60,627 bases of DNA from an uncultured Faecalibaculum sp. (GCF_910588395.1 NZ_CAJUPA010000011.1:1-60627), one strand, 5' to 3'. Positions 23,738-31,907 are shown, counted from the first letter of the stretch. A program made the numbers and translations. The notes: generated by a model not told the origin, from the sequence alone.

Positions 23738-25982
23738 CAGCTATCTCGACCTGGAGGAAACATTCAAAGTAATCGAAGAAGCCATGGACAGCCCCGCAGC
23801 CAATGCTGATCAGCTGATCAGTGCCATGAACCGGCAGCTCAAAAAGCGGGGAAAAGAAAAGGAAACAGCTTTTGCAATCAAAAATCATCCGGAACCCGAA
23901 AAACTCCTTCAGCAGCTGTCCGCCTCCTTTGCACAGCCTGCCATCCCCGGGCAAAGGCCAGCTGGCAAAGCCGCAGGATCAGCGGTGATCCCCCTGAAAA
24001 AACCGGGAAAACTTCCGGAAGAATTCCGCTGGCTGAAACCAAAGGACAACCATACCCAGCAGGTCCGGGACATTGTGAACGATCTGCTGGGCCCAGGCAA
24101 AAGCCGCCAGGAGGGACTGGTCGAAGCTCTGTATACAGCTGCTTATGAACCGGAAAACGACCCTGCGGGCTTTCAGTCAGAACCGTATTTCATTCTTCCT
24201 GTGGATCTCTACCGGAAAATGAAAACCCTGTATCATAATTACCGCCCCCAGGATATGCTGGTTTACGGAACCTATATCATTTCAGCGCAGTCGGCCCTGG
24301 GATGTCTCGGCTTTGCCGGCGGTCAGGGAGCTGCGCAACGAGCCCGGACTCTTCGTTCACGTCTCCACGGCATCTCCATCATGATGATCCCAGCCACCAT
24401 GGCCCTGGCAGTCATGGAGCCGTATTCCCTGACAGACCAGGAAAAACGGAGCATGGCAGTCGGCACAGCCAGCCGGTTTATCCGGCAGCTGGGACTGGAC
24501 CTGCTTTACAAAGACACCCGGAGTTTCGAGCCTGACACAGTTCTCCGGGAAAAAATCATCGATCTGTACAAAACCATCCGGGAGGATACAACCCTGCACA
24601 CCAGAATCGTCTTCCCGGCGGAATACACCTCCTTTCCGGGCCCCTGGATTCCGGAAGTCACGGAACAGGAATACGAATTCATCATCGCCCTGGGCTGGTG
24701 TTTCGCAGCTTCAGGCAGAGACAAAATCCGTTCCAAACTCATCAGCATCATCAGCCGCTGTGTCTTTGATATGCCCCCGGGATCTCTGAAACGGATCAGC
24801 CGGTCCGTATTCGAAACACTGGAATCCGGAAGCCGCAACGGACAGCTCAACCACATTCTCGCCGCCCACTGTGTACTGGAATGCCTGGGAGAAAGTTTCT
24901 GGCTTGCCATTACTTCCCCCTACGTTGCCTGTATCCGGTATCTCTGCGACCACATCTGGCTGGATATGGAAGTGGCCCAGGCACGTCAAGCACATACTGC
25001 TCAAACTGCCGATGAAGAGTCGGAAGCTCAGGAAGATGACCCGAATGCTGATGACAGCAGTCAGAATCCAGCAGAAACGCTGGAAGACGATGATGATGGT
25101 GAAGAAAACAATATACCTGAAGACAAAATGGCCCAGCCTTCCACTCTGGCAGATCTGGATGTGGAAATCCTGCTGCAGCAGATCAGCGCGTCCATCCAGA
25201 AACTCCCAGATGAACCGGACCTGGATATGCAGCTGATGGCTGCCAGAAACTCCGTACAGCTGCTCACCGCCGACATAGAGCGGCTCACCTGCCGGCTCAA
25301 TGCGTTTGAGCACCGCATTCCGGAATACGACACCAAATCCAGTCTGAAAGAGAACCGGCGTCTTCTGGCGGAAAACGCCAGTCTGATGCAGAAAACAGAG
25401 GATCTCAGAAAAGAACTGGAAGACCTGAAAGCCCGGAGAAAAGCCGACAAAGAGCGGTATATCGAAAGAGGTCACAAAGAAACGCAGAACATTCTGTATC
25501 CCGAACTGATTACTCTGCGCAGGCAGCTCACAGAAGAGCAGAACAAACATGCCGCCTTCCTGCAGGACCAGAAGGAACTGGCGCAGCTGCGGGAGCTGAT
25601 TTTCAACGATCAGGCAGAAAATGAATCCACCCTGGAAACCATGCAGGAGGGGCTGACTCCGGCAGAGGAAGAGGAAATCCGGAGCTTCTTCGCCCAAAAC
25701 AAAGTGGTGTTTGCCGGCGGGCACATCCGCCAGTCCCGGGAACTGGAGCAGAAATATGGCCGTTTCACCGCTGCGGAAACCCCGACCTTTCCACCGGAAG
25801 CTGTGAACAGCGCCGATCTGGTCATTGTGTTTGCACACTGGATCTCCCACACCACCTATTACAAAGTCACGAACATTGCCAGACGCCGCAATATTCCCCT
25901 GGAGTATGTCAACAGCCGGAATATGTCTGTCAGTGAGCGTGAGCTGCTGGCCATCATCCGGAAAGTGAGGGCAGCGGTATGA
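23730..25982 (+). CDS. DUF2325 domain-containing coiled-coil protein
   Basis: A 750-residue protein. The N-terminal half is helical without a motif I recognise. Residues about 425-465 are an acidic linker (EDDPNADDSSQNP, EDDDDGEENN). Residues about 530-640 form a coiled coil (ENRRLLAENASLMQKTEDLR). The C-terminal 95 residues match DUF2325: NKVVFAGGHIRQSRELEQKY, then NSADLVIVFAHWISHTTYYK. That domain has a Rossmann-like GG motif and often occurs alone in Firmicutes; its role is unknown. AAAGGAGGATACCA precedes the ATG. The stop overlaps the next gene (ATGA). Confidence 0.8.
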   Translation: MDNSYLDLEETFKVIEEAMDSPAANADQLISAMNRQLKKRGKEKETAFAIKNHPEPEKLLQQLSASFAQPAIPGQRPAGKAAGSAVIPLKKPGKLPEEFRWLKPKDNHTQQVRDIVNDLLGPGKSRQEGLVEALYTAAYEPENDPAGFQSEPYFILPVDLYRKMKTLYHNYRPQDMLVYGTYIISAQSALGCLGFAGGQGAAQRARTLRSRLHGISIMMIPATMALAVMEPYSLTDQEKRSMAVGTASRFIRQLGLDLLYKDTRSFEPDTVLREKIIDLYKTIREDTTLHTRIVFPAEYTSFPGPWIPEVTEQEYEFIIALGWCFAASGRDKIRSKLISIISRCVFDMPPGSLKRISRSVFETLESGSRNGQLNHILAAHCVLECLGESFWLAITSPYVACIRYLCDHIWLDMEVAQARQAHTAQTADEESEAQEDDPNADDSSQNPAETLEDDDDGEENNIPEDKMAQPSTLADLDVEILLQQISASIQKLPDEPDLDMQLMAARNSVQLLTADIERLTCRLNAFEHRIPEYDTKSSLKENRRLLAENASLMQKTEDLRKELEDLKARRKADKERYIERGHKETQNILYPELITLRRQLTEEQNKHAAFLQDQKELAQLRELIFNDQAENESTLETMQEGLTPAEEEEIRSFFAQNKVVFAGGHIRQSRELEQKYGRFTAAETPTFPPEAVNSADLVIVFAHWISHTTYYKVTNIARRRNIPLEYVNSRNMSVSERELLAIIRKVRAAV

Positions 25983-26497
25983 AACGGATTCTTGTAATTG
26001 GCTGTGCCGGCAGCGGCAAAAGCACCCTCAGCCGGCAGCTGCGGGATAGTCTGCACCTGCCGCTGATTTATCTTGATCAAATCTGGCATTGTGCCGATGG
26101 TTCCCACATCAACCCGGACCTGTTCGACCGGAAACTGAACACCATCCTTGAAACCGATGCCTGGATCATGGACGGCAATTACAGACGGACTCTGAGAACC
26201 AGACTCAATGCCTGCGACACAGTGATCCTGCTGGATTTCCCTACGGATGTCTGTCTCCGGCAAGCCAAACAGCGGATTGGCCACAAGCGGGAAGATCTGC
26301 CCTGGGTGGAAACAGAGTTCAATCCGGAGTTTGAAGACTGGATCCGGAATTTCCGAACCCGGAATCTTCGGGAAATCCTGAAAATGCTGGAGGAATACAG
26401 TCAGACCCGGTCCATCTATGTGCTGCGCTCCCACGAAGACATCCGGGAGTTCGTGGCGACTGTCAGACAGCTGGAACAGTTCAGTCTGAGAACGTAA
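25979..26497 (+). CDS. P-loop nucleotide kinase-like protein (FlaR/topology-modulation family)
   Basis: A 172-residue adenylate-kinase-like protein with Walker A GCAGSGKST (residues 9-17), a substrate segment LPLIYLDQIWH, WIMDGNYRRTL (about 62-72) and lid-like RQAKQRIGHKREDLPW. This is the pattern of DNA topology modulation protein FlaR-like and shikimate-kinase-like ATPases; the real substrate is unknown. It overlaps the DUF2325 gene by 4 bp, so the two are translationally coupled and probably linked in function. Confidence 0.82.
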   Translation: MKRILVIGCAGSGKSTLSRQLRDSLHLPLIYLDQIWHCADGSHINPDLFDRKLNTILETDAWIMDGNYRRTLRTRLNACDTVILLDFPTDVCLRQAKQRIGHKREDLPWVETEFNPEFEDWIRNFRTRNLREILKMLEEYSQTRSIYVLRSHEDIREFVATVRQLEQFSLRT

Positions 26498-26538
26498 AAG
26501 AAACCGCCAGGATCGCCCCGGCGGAAACACAATCAAAT

Positions 26539-26661
26539 TCACTTCGTCATAGTGGTGAGATCCGCAAACAGCGTCGGATCACCGGATTTGGCTGTACCGG
26601 AACAGGCAGCCAGTGTGGCGGCAAGAGCTCCTGTCAGCAGGAACAGAAATGCCCGTTTCAT
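26539..26661 (-). CDS. Very small lipoprotein (40 aa)
   Basis: MKRAFLFLLTGALAATLAAC forms a signal peptide with lipobox LAAC (Cys20), followed by 20 residues (SGTAKSGDPTLFADLTTMTK). GGAGGAAAC lies about 12 nt before the ATG; another ATG in a different frame is nearer to it but gives no sensible product. Short lipoproteins of this style also occur elsewhere in this window. Confidence 0.55.
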   Translation of the reverse strand: MKRAFLFLLTGALAATLAACSGTAKSGDPTLFADLTTMTK

Positions 26662-26864
26662 GATTCATGTTTCCTCCTGTATGAATCAGAGTATACGGGA
26701 TTACCGGGCTAGCCTGGCAGGATATGCACTTCAGGCATTGCGTATGGATGCCGATGGTGGGTAGAGCTGACACGTGGGAGGAAAAAGGCAGCGTATAGCT
26801 CATTATTTATTGGCATTGCAACGTTTCTCGATCATGATATTTATAACAGAAATGAGGAATAAAT

Positions 26865-27206
26865 ATGCCAATCGGTCATTATGATACAAGCTTCTGCGAA
26901 CAATATGAATTGGAGGAAGCTGCAGCCCATCTGCTGTATGCCTATCTCTTCACTGGCTTAGGTGGAGAAGATGCGGAAAGAATTCTCTTTGGTGACCATC
27001 ATCAGAAAGGCTAGTTCACGAAGACACTGCTCAATTTCTATGGACTTAGTAACAGTCGAGAAAGTATGAATCGTGGGCGCTTCAAAGGCTATTCTATGGA
27101 AGATGCAGTCAGAGAACTCACAACAACCGGGAAAGTTGGAGACACAAAAGTAGCTAGTCTGTTTTTGAAATATCGTCCAGATTTACATCAGCACCATTCG
27201 CTGTAA
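26865..27206 (+). pseudogene. Unknown ORF interrupted by an in-frame amber codon
   Basis: ATG at 26865 (after GAGGAATAA) opens MPIGHYDTSFCEQYELEEAA...FGDHHQKG, then TAG at 27012-27014, and the same frame continues for 63 sense codons (FTKTLLNFYGLSNSRESMNR...DLHQHHSL) to TAA. Amino-acid composition stays protein-like on both sides, so one point mutation in a gene of about 113 codons is the simplest reading. I do not recognise the family. Its end overlaps the opposite-strand gene by 19 bp. Confidence 0.5.
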
Positions 27207-27535
27207 AATTGCATATCTCCACTCTTCGAGGCAATTTGGAACTTCTCAACTAAATCCTTTGGTGAAACACAAAGAGTGGGTTCTTCATCCGTAGGAGAAA
27301 AATTCTCTGGACTGATTTCACAAAACAAATGGTCATCTTCATTTGGACAATCAAATTCCAGTTTAGGAAATCCCACCAGTTCCGGTATAAACTGCCGGGT
27401 TTCACCGTCAAATGGCAGACAGTATTTCATGATTTCCTGGATTTGCTGCCGGGTGATTTCTCTAGGAATAATCACAGAACCATACAGTTTATAGTTGGAT
27501 GCATCGCGATATAGATAGTTAATTCTTGTATTCAC
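27188..27535 (-). CDS. Hypothetical protein, INYLYRDASNYK family
   Basis: A 115-residue soluble protein starting at a GTG (27535) preceded by GAGGAGGGG. It begins VNTRINYLYRDASNYKLYGS and contains ITRQQIQEIMKYC, FIPELVGFPKLEFDCPNEDD and an acidic middle. Small proteins with an R-DASNYK motif near the N-terminus are scattered through Firmicutes and phages without known function; this recollection is not checked. It lies convergent to the amber-interrupted ORF. The longer ATG start lacks a ribosome binding site. Confidence 0.65.
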   Translation of the reverse strand: MNTRINYLYRDASNYKLYGSVIIPREITRQQIQEIMKYCLPFDGETRQFIPELVGFPKLEFDCPNEDDHLFCEISPENFSPTDEEPTLCVSPKDLVEKFQIASKSGDMQFYSEWC

Positions 27536-27600
27536 TGGTGTATCCCCTCCTCGTCCTGGTATAGCACAAAAGTCAGAATGTGTTCTTCTAGAGCCTTTCA

Positions 27601-27630
27601 TTGACAATTCTTTTAATCGTCCATTATATT
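27601..27630 (+). promoter_or_regulatory. Sigma-A promoter of a small RNA gene
   Basis: TTGACA at 27601-27606 and TATATT at 27625-27630 are 18 bp apart (17 if TTATAT is used). No start codon with a ribosome binding site follows; instead a chain of hairpins and a terminator do. Confidence 0.8.
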
Positions 27631-27636
27631 AATCAT

Positions 27637-27752
27637 ATAAATAAGAGTGAGTAATCACTCCCAGTTCTCAGCCTAGTGTAGAGAACATGGTGCAAATACA
27701 CCGCATAAGCCGATTCTCGGCCAACCGTCACTCCATTGGGTGGCGGTTTTTT
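27637..27752 (+). ncRNA. Candidate structured small RNA (about 115 nt)
   Basis: Between a near-consensus promoter and a strong terminator lie four consecutive hairpins: GAGTGA/TCACTC (27645-27660), GTTCTC/GAGAAC (27664-27686), GGTG/CACC (27689-27702) and GCCGA/TCGGC (27709-27721), then the terminator stem. No open reading frame with a ribosome binding site fits inside. It does not match any riboswitch, 6S, SRP or tmRNA consensus that I know. It could be a trans-acting sRNA or the RNA part of a two-component element with neighbouring genes. The promoter/terminator frame is clear; the function is unknown. Confidence 0.6.
27724..27752 (+). terminator. Terminator of the small RNA gene
   Basis: ACCGTCACTC pairs along 10 bp (two G-T wobbles) with GGGTGGCGGT around CATT, followed by TTTTT. 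Confidence 0.9.
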
Positions 27753-27863
27753 ATACGAACTTTGCTTTCTAAAATCGAATGGACTGTATAATCACTGGAC
27801 ATCCGCCCATCAATCTAATTGGCTGCAACCACCCGAATATTTCTTTCTGGCTGTAGTCGATTT

Positions 27864-27920
27864 AAACTCAGAGAGTTTATATAAACTCCATCGAGTTTAC
27901 ATAAACCGAGTTGAGTTTAA
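27864..27920. repeat. 20-bp-period array of GAGTTTA/TAAACTC palindromes
   Basis: GAGTTTA starts at 27874, 27894 and 27914, exactly 20 bp apart. TAAACTC-type inverted partners lie at 27864, 27883 and 27903 (the last is TAAACC). GAGTTTATATAAACTC (27874-27889) is a perfect 16-bp palindrome. The pattern suggests a cooperative protein-binding array. Related motifs recur at 28623-28713. Confidence 0.75.
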
Positions 27921-27992
27921 CTTCAACCAATCCAGTTCACCTAAATTCCTGAGTACGATGGAAATCATGCTACAAGCGCTCCTTCATACCTG

Positions 27993-28430
27993 ACGCCCCG
28001 GCATCCATCGACATACAAAACAGCCCTGCAAAGCCATTCAGCCTGCAGGGCATTTTCCTGTTGCCTAGAATCCGATGGACTCCATGACACTCACAACCTG
28101 GTCCAGGTTTGCCTCGGCAATGTCTTCGACTTCGTAGAATACATTGGCTCTGGTGTCCACTGCTGCCAGATTATAGATCGTGTTCATGGTGTTGAGATAG
28201 CTGGTCATCTGGTGACTGTCATCGCTGCTCCAGTTGTTTTCTTCAAAGAAATTCTCACTGGTGCAGGAAGCCGTGGCTTCGTTGTAGGCTTTCTGGGCTT
28301 CGCCTGTTTCGACGCTGATTTCCAGCTTGACGAGATCATTGGCGGCAATGCGGCTGATTTCTCTTTACTGCCTGGATTATAGGTTGGTGTTGCGGAATAA
28401 TCCGGTAGGATGCAACCACAACTGCGCAAT
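27993..28430. repeat. Direct repeat copy 1 (deleted) of the 30547-31245 segment
   Basis: From ACGCCCCGGCATCC onward this segment is almost identical to 30547-30900 at a constant offset of 2554 bp. It then skips 261 bp and resumes matching 31162-31245 at offset 2815. The copies bracket the AlbA_2 gene at 28790. A GCCCTGCA/TGCAGGGC hairpin is included in both copies. Confidence 0.93.
28065..28346 (-). pseudogene. 5'-deleted copy of the lipoprotein gene at 30619
   Basis: This stretch encodes the same C-terminal part (through NVFYEVEDIAEANLDQVVSV) as the intact lipoprotein at 30619-31140. The 261-bp deletion removes the start codon, signal peptide, lipobox and the first half of the mature protein. 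It cannot make a secreted product. Confidence 0.88.
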
Positions 28431-28622
28431 ACCTGCATGTCTCCTTTCCTGTTGAAGACATTCCAAACACCAGCGAGTTAAATCAAACCAATCACAGTTA
28501 TTCAAAAACTGACAGACAGTTTCGCATAGAATTTGGAATGGCTTATAAAATCATCTTCTATGCAATCATCAGGAGCGATAGTTATATTATTCCGCAATTG
28601 AGGTATGATAGACTTAGTCATG

Positions 28623-28713
28623 TAAACCAAACCCAAACTCAAAGCAAACTCAATCGAAACTTGAAGCAAACTCAAGGCAAACTCCAGCGAGTTAATACTA
28701 ACTGATTCGAGTT
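28623..28713. repeat. Helically phased 11-bp iterons upstream of the AlbA_2 gene
   Basis: CAAACTC occurs at 28634, 28645, 28667 and 28678; the gap is filled by GAAACTT at 28656, and TAAACCA stands at 28623, so six units run at exactly 11 bp. Two inverted GAGTTAAT copies follow at 28689 and 28709, 20 bp apart, and AGTTTATATAAATT at about 28734. The rest of 28431-28789 is AT-rich and holds no gene. Confidence 0.7.
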
Positions 28714-28789
28714 AATCCTCAGCAGCTCATTCCAGTTTATATAAATTAGCTAATCTGGCACAGACAGCCTTTATAAGAAAGGAATTCCC

Positions 28790-30547
28790 ATGAGCAACGA
28801 TCAAAGACTGAATTCACTTCTGGAAACCGGAGAACATATAACTCTGGAATGCAAAAAAAGCGGCAATGAAGTTCCAAAAGATGTATGGGAAACATATTCC
28901 GCTTTTGCCAACACCTATGGTGGCTGCATTCTTCTCGGTATTCAGGAACATCCTAAAGAAACAGATATAAAACGGCGATTCGAGATTACAGGAGTCCGCA
29001 ATCCGGCTCAGAGAAAAAAAGAATTCTGGGATACCATCAACAGTGACAAAGTAAGTGCAAATATACTGATGGAAAAGGATGTGGAAGAGGTCAATACAGA
29101 TGATGGAAAAAAAGTGATTGTCATAACAGTTCCCGAAGCCAGTTACAGACAGAAGCCAGTCTATATCAATGGCAATCCATTCAAGGGAACTTTCCGCCGC
29201 AATCACGAATCTGATTACCACTGTACAGAGGAGGAAGTCAGGGCTATGCTTCGGGATTCCGCAGATACAGGTTCTGATGGAATTCTACTGTCTGGATACT
29301 CCATGGATGATATCGATTCAGCCACTTTGCAGTCATATCGAAATGAGTTTGACTCAAGAAATCCAGATCACCACTGGTCCAGACTTGACAATAAGGAGTT
29401 TCTCCGAAATCTGGGTGGTTTGACCAAGGATCGCAGAACCGGAGAGGAGTGGCTGACTATGGCTGGTCTTCTCATGTTTGGCAAAGGTTTATCCATCAGA
29501 GAGCGCTTTGGCAATCTGTCTTTCGACTATCTGAATCTTTCAGGCCTTCTTCCGGGGCAGCGCTGGAGTGACAGAATTTCTGTGGATGGTACATGGGAAA
29601 ACAATCTCTATTCTTTTGCCAGAACGGTTCTGCCTCGACTGACCAGGAATCTGGAAAAGCCCTTCAAAATGGATGGGATCACCAGAATTGACGATACCCC
29701 TGTTCACCAGTCAGTCCGCGAAGCACTGATTAATATGATCATTCATGCGGACTATCAGCAGATAGGCAGTTTAAAAGTCATCCAGTATGATGATGGATTT
29801 CAGTTTTCCAATCCCGGTAATCTGAAACTGCCTGTCTCCCTTATTTTTGAAGGTGGTCATACAGCTGCCCGAAATCCCCGAATTCAGATCATGTTTCGGA
29901 TGATCGGACTCTGCGAGAACATCGGTTCGGGGTTTTCTCTGATTCTGAATACATGGCGGGAGCAGAACTGGCGCGATCCAGATTTGTATAACGATCTGGA
30001 ATTGCACAAGGTGGATCTCCGGTTATGGAAAACCGAAGCAATTCCAGCCAGCTGTTCTGCTCAACTGTCATCCTGCTTCGGCAAAGCATTTTCAGAGCTT
30101 CCCGAAAAAGAAAAACTGGTTTTATCCATTGCCCTGCAGGAAGGAAAAATCACAACATTGAAATTGCAGTCAGTATTGAAAGCAGATCCCGAGGAAACCA
30201 AAGCTCTGATTATTGAGTTAATGCGCAAAAATATGCTGATTCCAAATTACCGGAATCCGCAATATGAGTATTACATCAATCTCGATTTCAGTCCTGTCGA
30301 GCCAGAGCCTGCTGTAGCAGCCATAAACATCCCTTCTTCTCTTTCCGAAACAGATCGAAAGCTGCTGGATCTGCTGCAGAAAGGCCCTGTCAGTCACCGG
30401 GATATAATCAGTCAGATCCCGACAATCACCACAGGGCCAGGGGCCTCCAAGGCAATGAAGCGGCTCATAGATAAAAATCTTGCAATAAAGTTCAAGAAAA
30501 AAGGCGAGCGCTCAACATTTTACAGATTGGCAGATGTGTTTAAATAA
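28790..30547 (+). CDS. AlbA_2 (Schlafen-type) ATP-binding protein, second copy
   Basis: The 585-residue protein has an N-terminal AlbA_2 domain (ITLECKKSGNEVPKDVWETY and FANTYGGCILLGIQ, about residues 17-55), a KPVYINGNPFKGTFRRNHES segment, then a RecG-like HATPase module (SVREALINMIIHADYQQIG and IMFRMIGLCENIGSGFSLI, about 305-385) and two C-terminal winged helices. Residues ELPEKEKLVLSIALQEGKI mark the first. It resembles the gene at 20297 in order of domains but is clearly diverged. AAGGAATTCCC precedes the ATG. Iterons lie upstream and a direct duplication brackets it, so it looks like horizontally acquired or rearranged cargo. No nuclease motif is evident. Confidence 0.87.
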   Translation: MSNDQRLNSLLETGEHITLECKKSGNEVPKDVWETYSAFANTYGGCILLGIQEHPKETDIKRRFEITGVRNPAQRKKEFWDTINSDKVSANILMEKDVEEVNTDDGKKVIVITVPEASYRQKPVYINGNPFKGTFRRNHESDYHCTEEEVRAMLRDSADTGSDGILLSGYSMDDIDSATLQSYRNEFDSRNPDHHWSRLDNKEFLRNLGGLTKDRRTGEEWLTMAGLLMFGKGLSIRERFGNLSFDYLNLSGLLPGQRWSDRISVDGTWENNLYSFARTVLPRLTRNLEKPFKMDGITRIDDTPVHQSVREALINMIIHADYQQIGSLKVIQYDDGFQFSNPGNLKLPVSLIFEGGHTAARNPRIQIMFRMIGLCENIGSGFSLILNTWREQNWRDPDLYNDLELHKVDLRLWKTEAIPASCSAQLSSCFGKAFSELPEKEKLVLSIALQEGKITTLKLQSVLKADPEETKALIIELMRKNMLIPNYRNPQYEYYINLDFSPVEPEPAVAAINIPSSLSETDRKLLDLLQKGPVSHRDIISQIPTITTGPGASKAMKRLIDKNLAIKFKKKGERSTFYRLADVFK

Positions 30548-31245
30548 CGCCCCGGCATCCATCGGCATACAAAACAGCCCTGCAAAGCCATTCAGCCTGC
30601 AGGGCATTTTCCTGTTGCCTAGAATCCGATGGACTCCATGACACTCACAACCTGGTCCAGGTTTGCCTCGGCAATGTCTTCGACTTCGTAGAATACATTG
30701 GCTCTGGTGTCCACTGCTGCCAGATTATAGATCGTGTTCATGGTGTTGAGATAGCTGGTCATCTGGTGACTGTCATCGCTGCTCCAGTTGTTTTCTTCAA
30801 AGAAATTCTCACTGGTGTAGGAAGCCGTGGCTTCGTTGTAGTCTTTCTGGGCTTCGCCGGTTTCGACGCTGATTTCCAGCTTGCCGAGATCATTGGCGGC
30901 GTCAAAGGAATATTCATCGGTTTCCGTTTCAATGTCCGTGATCTGGTAACCTTTGTCCCTGAAGGCATCTGCCAGCTTTTCGCCGGCGGATGCGGCGTCA
31001 TTCTTTGCGGCGGGTGTGGTTTCCTGGACAGTTTTGTCTGTGCTGCTGTCTTTGGTGTCTGCAGCGGGTGCAGGCTGGCTGCAGGCTGCGAGGGTAACGG
31101 AGAGCAGAGCTGCGGCAAGATATGCAATGGGTTTGTTCATACTGGTTGTGCCTCCTGGAGAAATGCGGTTGGTTTCTCTTTGCAGCCTGGATTATAGGAT
31201 GGTCTATCCGAATAATCCGGCGGGATGCAACGGGAACTGTGCAAT
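30547..31245. repeat. Direct repeat copy 2 (complete)
   Basis: The full-length partner of 27993-28430. It starts at the stop codon of the AlbA_2 gene and contains the intact lipoprotein gene, a GCCCTGCA/TGCAGGGC hairpin and the upstream promoter region. Similarity fades beyond about 31245. Confidence 0.93.
30619..31140 (-). CDS. Small secreted lipoprotein (173 aa)
   Basis: A signal peptide with lipobox LAAC (Cys20) is followed by a Ser/Thr/Pro/Ala linker (to about residue 52) and a globular part that begins AGEKLADAFRDKGYQITDIE and ends EDIAEANLDQVVSVMESIGF. I do not recognise a family. CCAGGAGGCACAACCAGT precedes the ATG, and a TATAAT is read at 31191-31196 on the minus strand. A deleted duplicate is at 28065-28346. 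Confidence 0.8.
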   Translation of the reverse strand: MNKPIAYLAAALLSVTLAACSQPAPAADTKDSSTDKTVQETTPAAKNDAASAGEKLADAFRDKGYQITDIETETDEYSFDAANDLGKLEISVETGEAQKDYNEATASYTSENFFEENNWSSDDSHQMTSYLNTMNTIYNLAAVDTRANVFYEVEDIAEANLDQVVSVMESIGF

Positions 31246-31294
31246 TGACAGAGCTGTCGGAATAAGTAAGCGGATTCCTGTCACAAGCCTGTTT

Positions 31295-31855
31295 TCAGCT
31301 GATGTGATCTGCCTGCTCTTCCTGCGGCCTGACTACTGCCAGAACCCGCAGCGGGAGATCGTCCGGATAGGTTTCATTTATCAGAATATACCGGCATCCG
31401 TTTTTTCTGCATTCTGCCAGAATATGACTGTTTTCAGCTGCAAGCTGTTCCGGGTCTATGTGATTGTCCAGTCTTTGCTCAATGACGCAGCCATAAGACT
31501 CTATTTTTCTGAAATGCTTCCGGATATAGTCCGGGGTCATGACCAGCCAGATGGCCTGGATGGACTGCAGTTCTTCCGGGGAAAAGCTGCTGTGCCAGTC
31601 AAAGGGAATGTAACAGCCTTCCAGGATCAGATTCTGGCTGTTTTCCACAGCAGTGCGGATGATTTCCCGGAGGATGGGCCAAAGGTACTCTGTAAGCTGG
31701 TCGTCGTCCTCCAGGGTCAGATCCGTGTTGCGGCTGCGGATGAGCCCCATTTTCAGATGGTCAATGGAGAGATAGGGATATCCGGTTTTTTCCAGCAGTT
31801 TCTGAGCCAGAAGTGTTTTTCCGGTGTGTGTGGCTCCTGCGATGAGCAGTATCAT
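31295..31855 (-). CDS. P-loop kinase-like protein
   Basis: A 186-residue protein with Walker A AGATHTGKT (about residues 6-14), YLSIDHLKMGLIRS (about 28-41, an adenylate/zeta-kinase style substrate loop), NLILEGCYIPFDW (about 74-86) and a C-terminal AENSHILAECRKNG helix. The pattern matches small P-loop kinases and zeta-toxin-like ATPases; the substrate is unknown, and no partner antitoxin gene is adjacent. AAAGGAGGCATTC precedes the ATG. Confidence 0.75.
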   Translation of the reverse strand: MILLIAGATHTGKTLLAQKLLEKTGYPYLSIDHLKMGLIRSRNTDLTLEDDDQLTEYLWPILREIIRTAVENSQNLILEGCYIPFDWHSSFSPEELQSIQAIWLVMTPDYIRKHFRKIESYGCVIEQRLDNHIDPEQLAAENSHILAECRKNGCRYILINETYPDDLPLRVLAVVRPQEEQADHIS

Positions 31856-31907
31856 GAATGCCTCCTTTATGGGGAAATGGGATGTATACAGAGAACAATG
31901 AGGCTAT

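Noticed and set aside
27637..27752. Known riboswitch, self-cleaving ribozyme, SRP or 6S RNA
   Set aside because: Conserved cores (for example CUGANGA/GAAA of hammerheads, the SRP GGAA tetraloop region, the TPP or SAM cores) are not present.
27736..27993. 85-residue ORF following the RNA gene
   Set aside because: Its start overlaps the terminator, it has no ribosome binding site, and most of its codons come from the palindromic repeat array.
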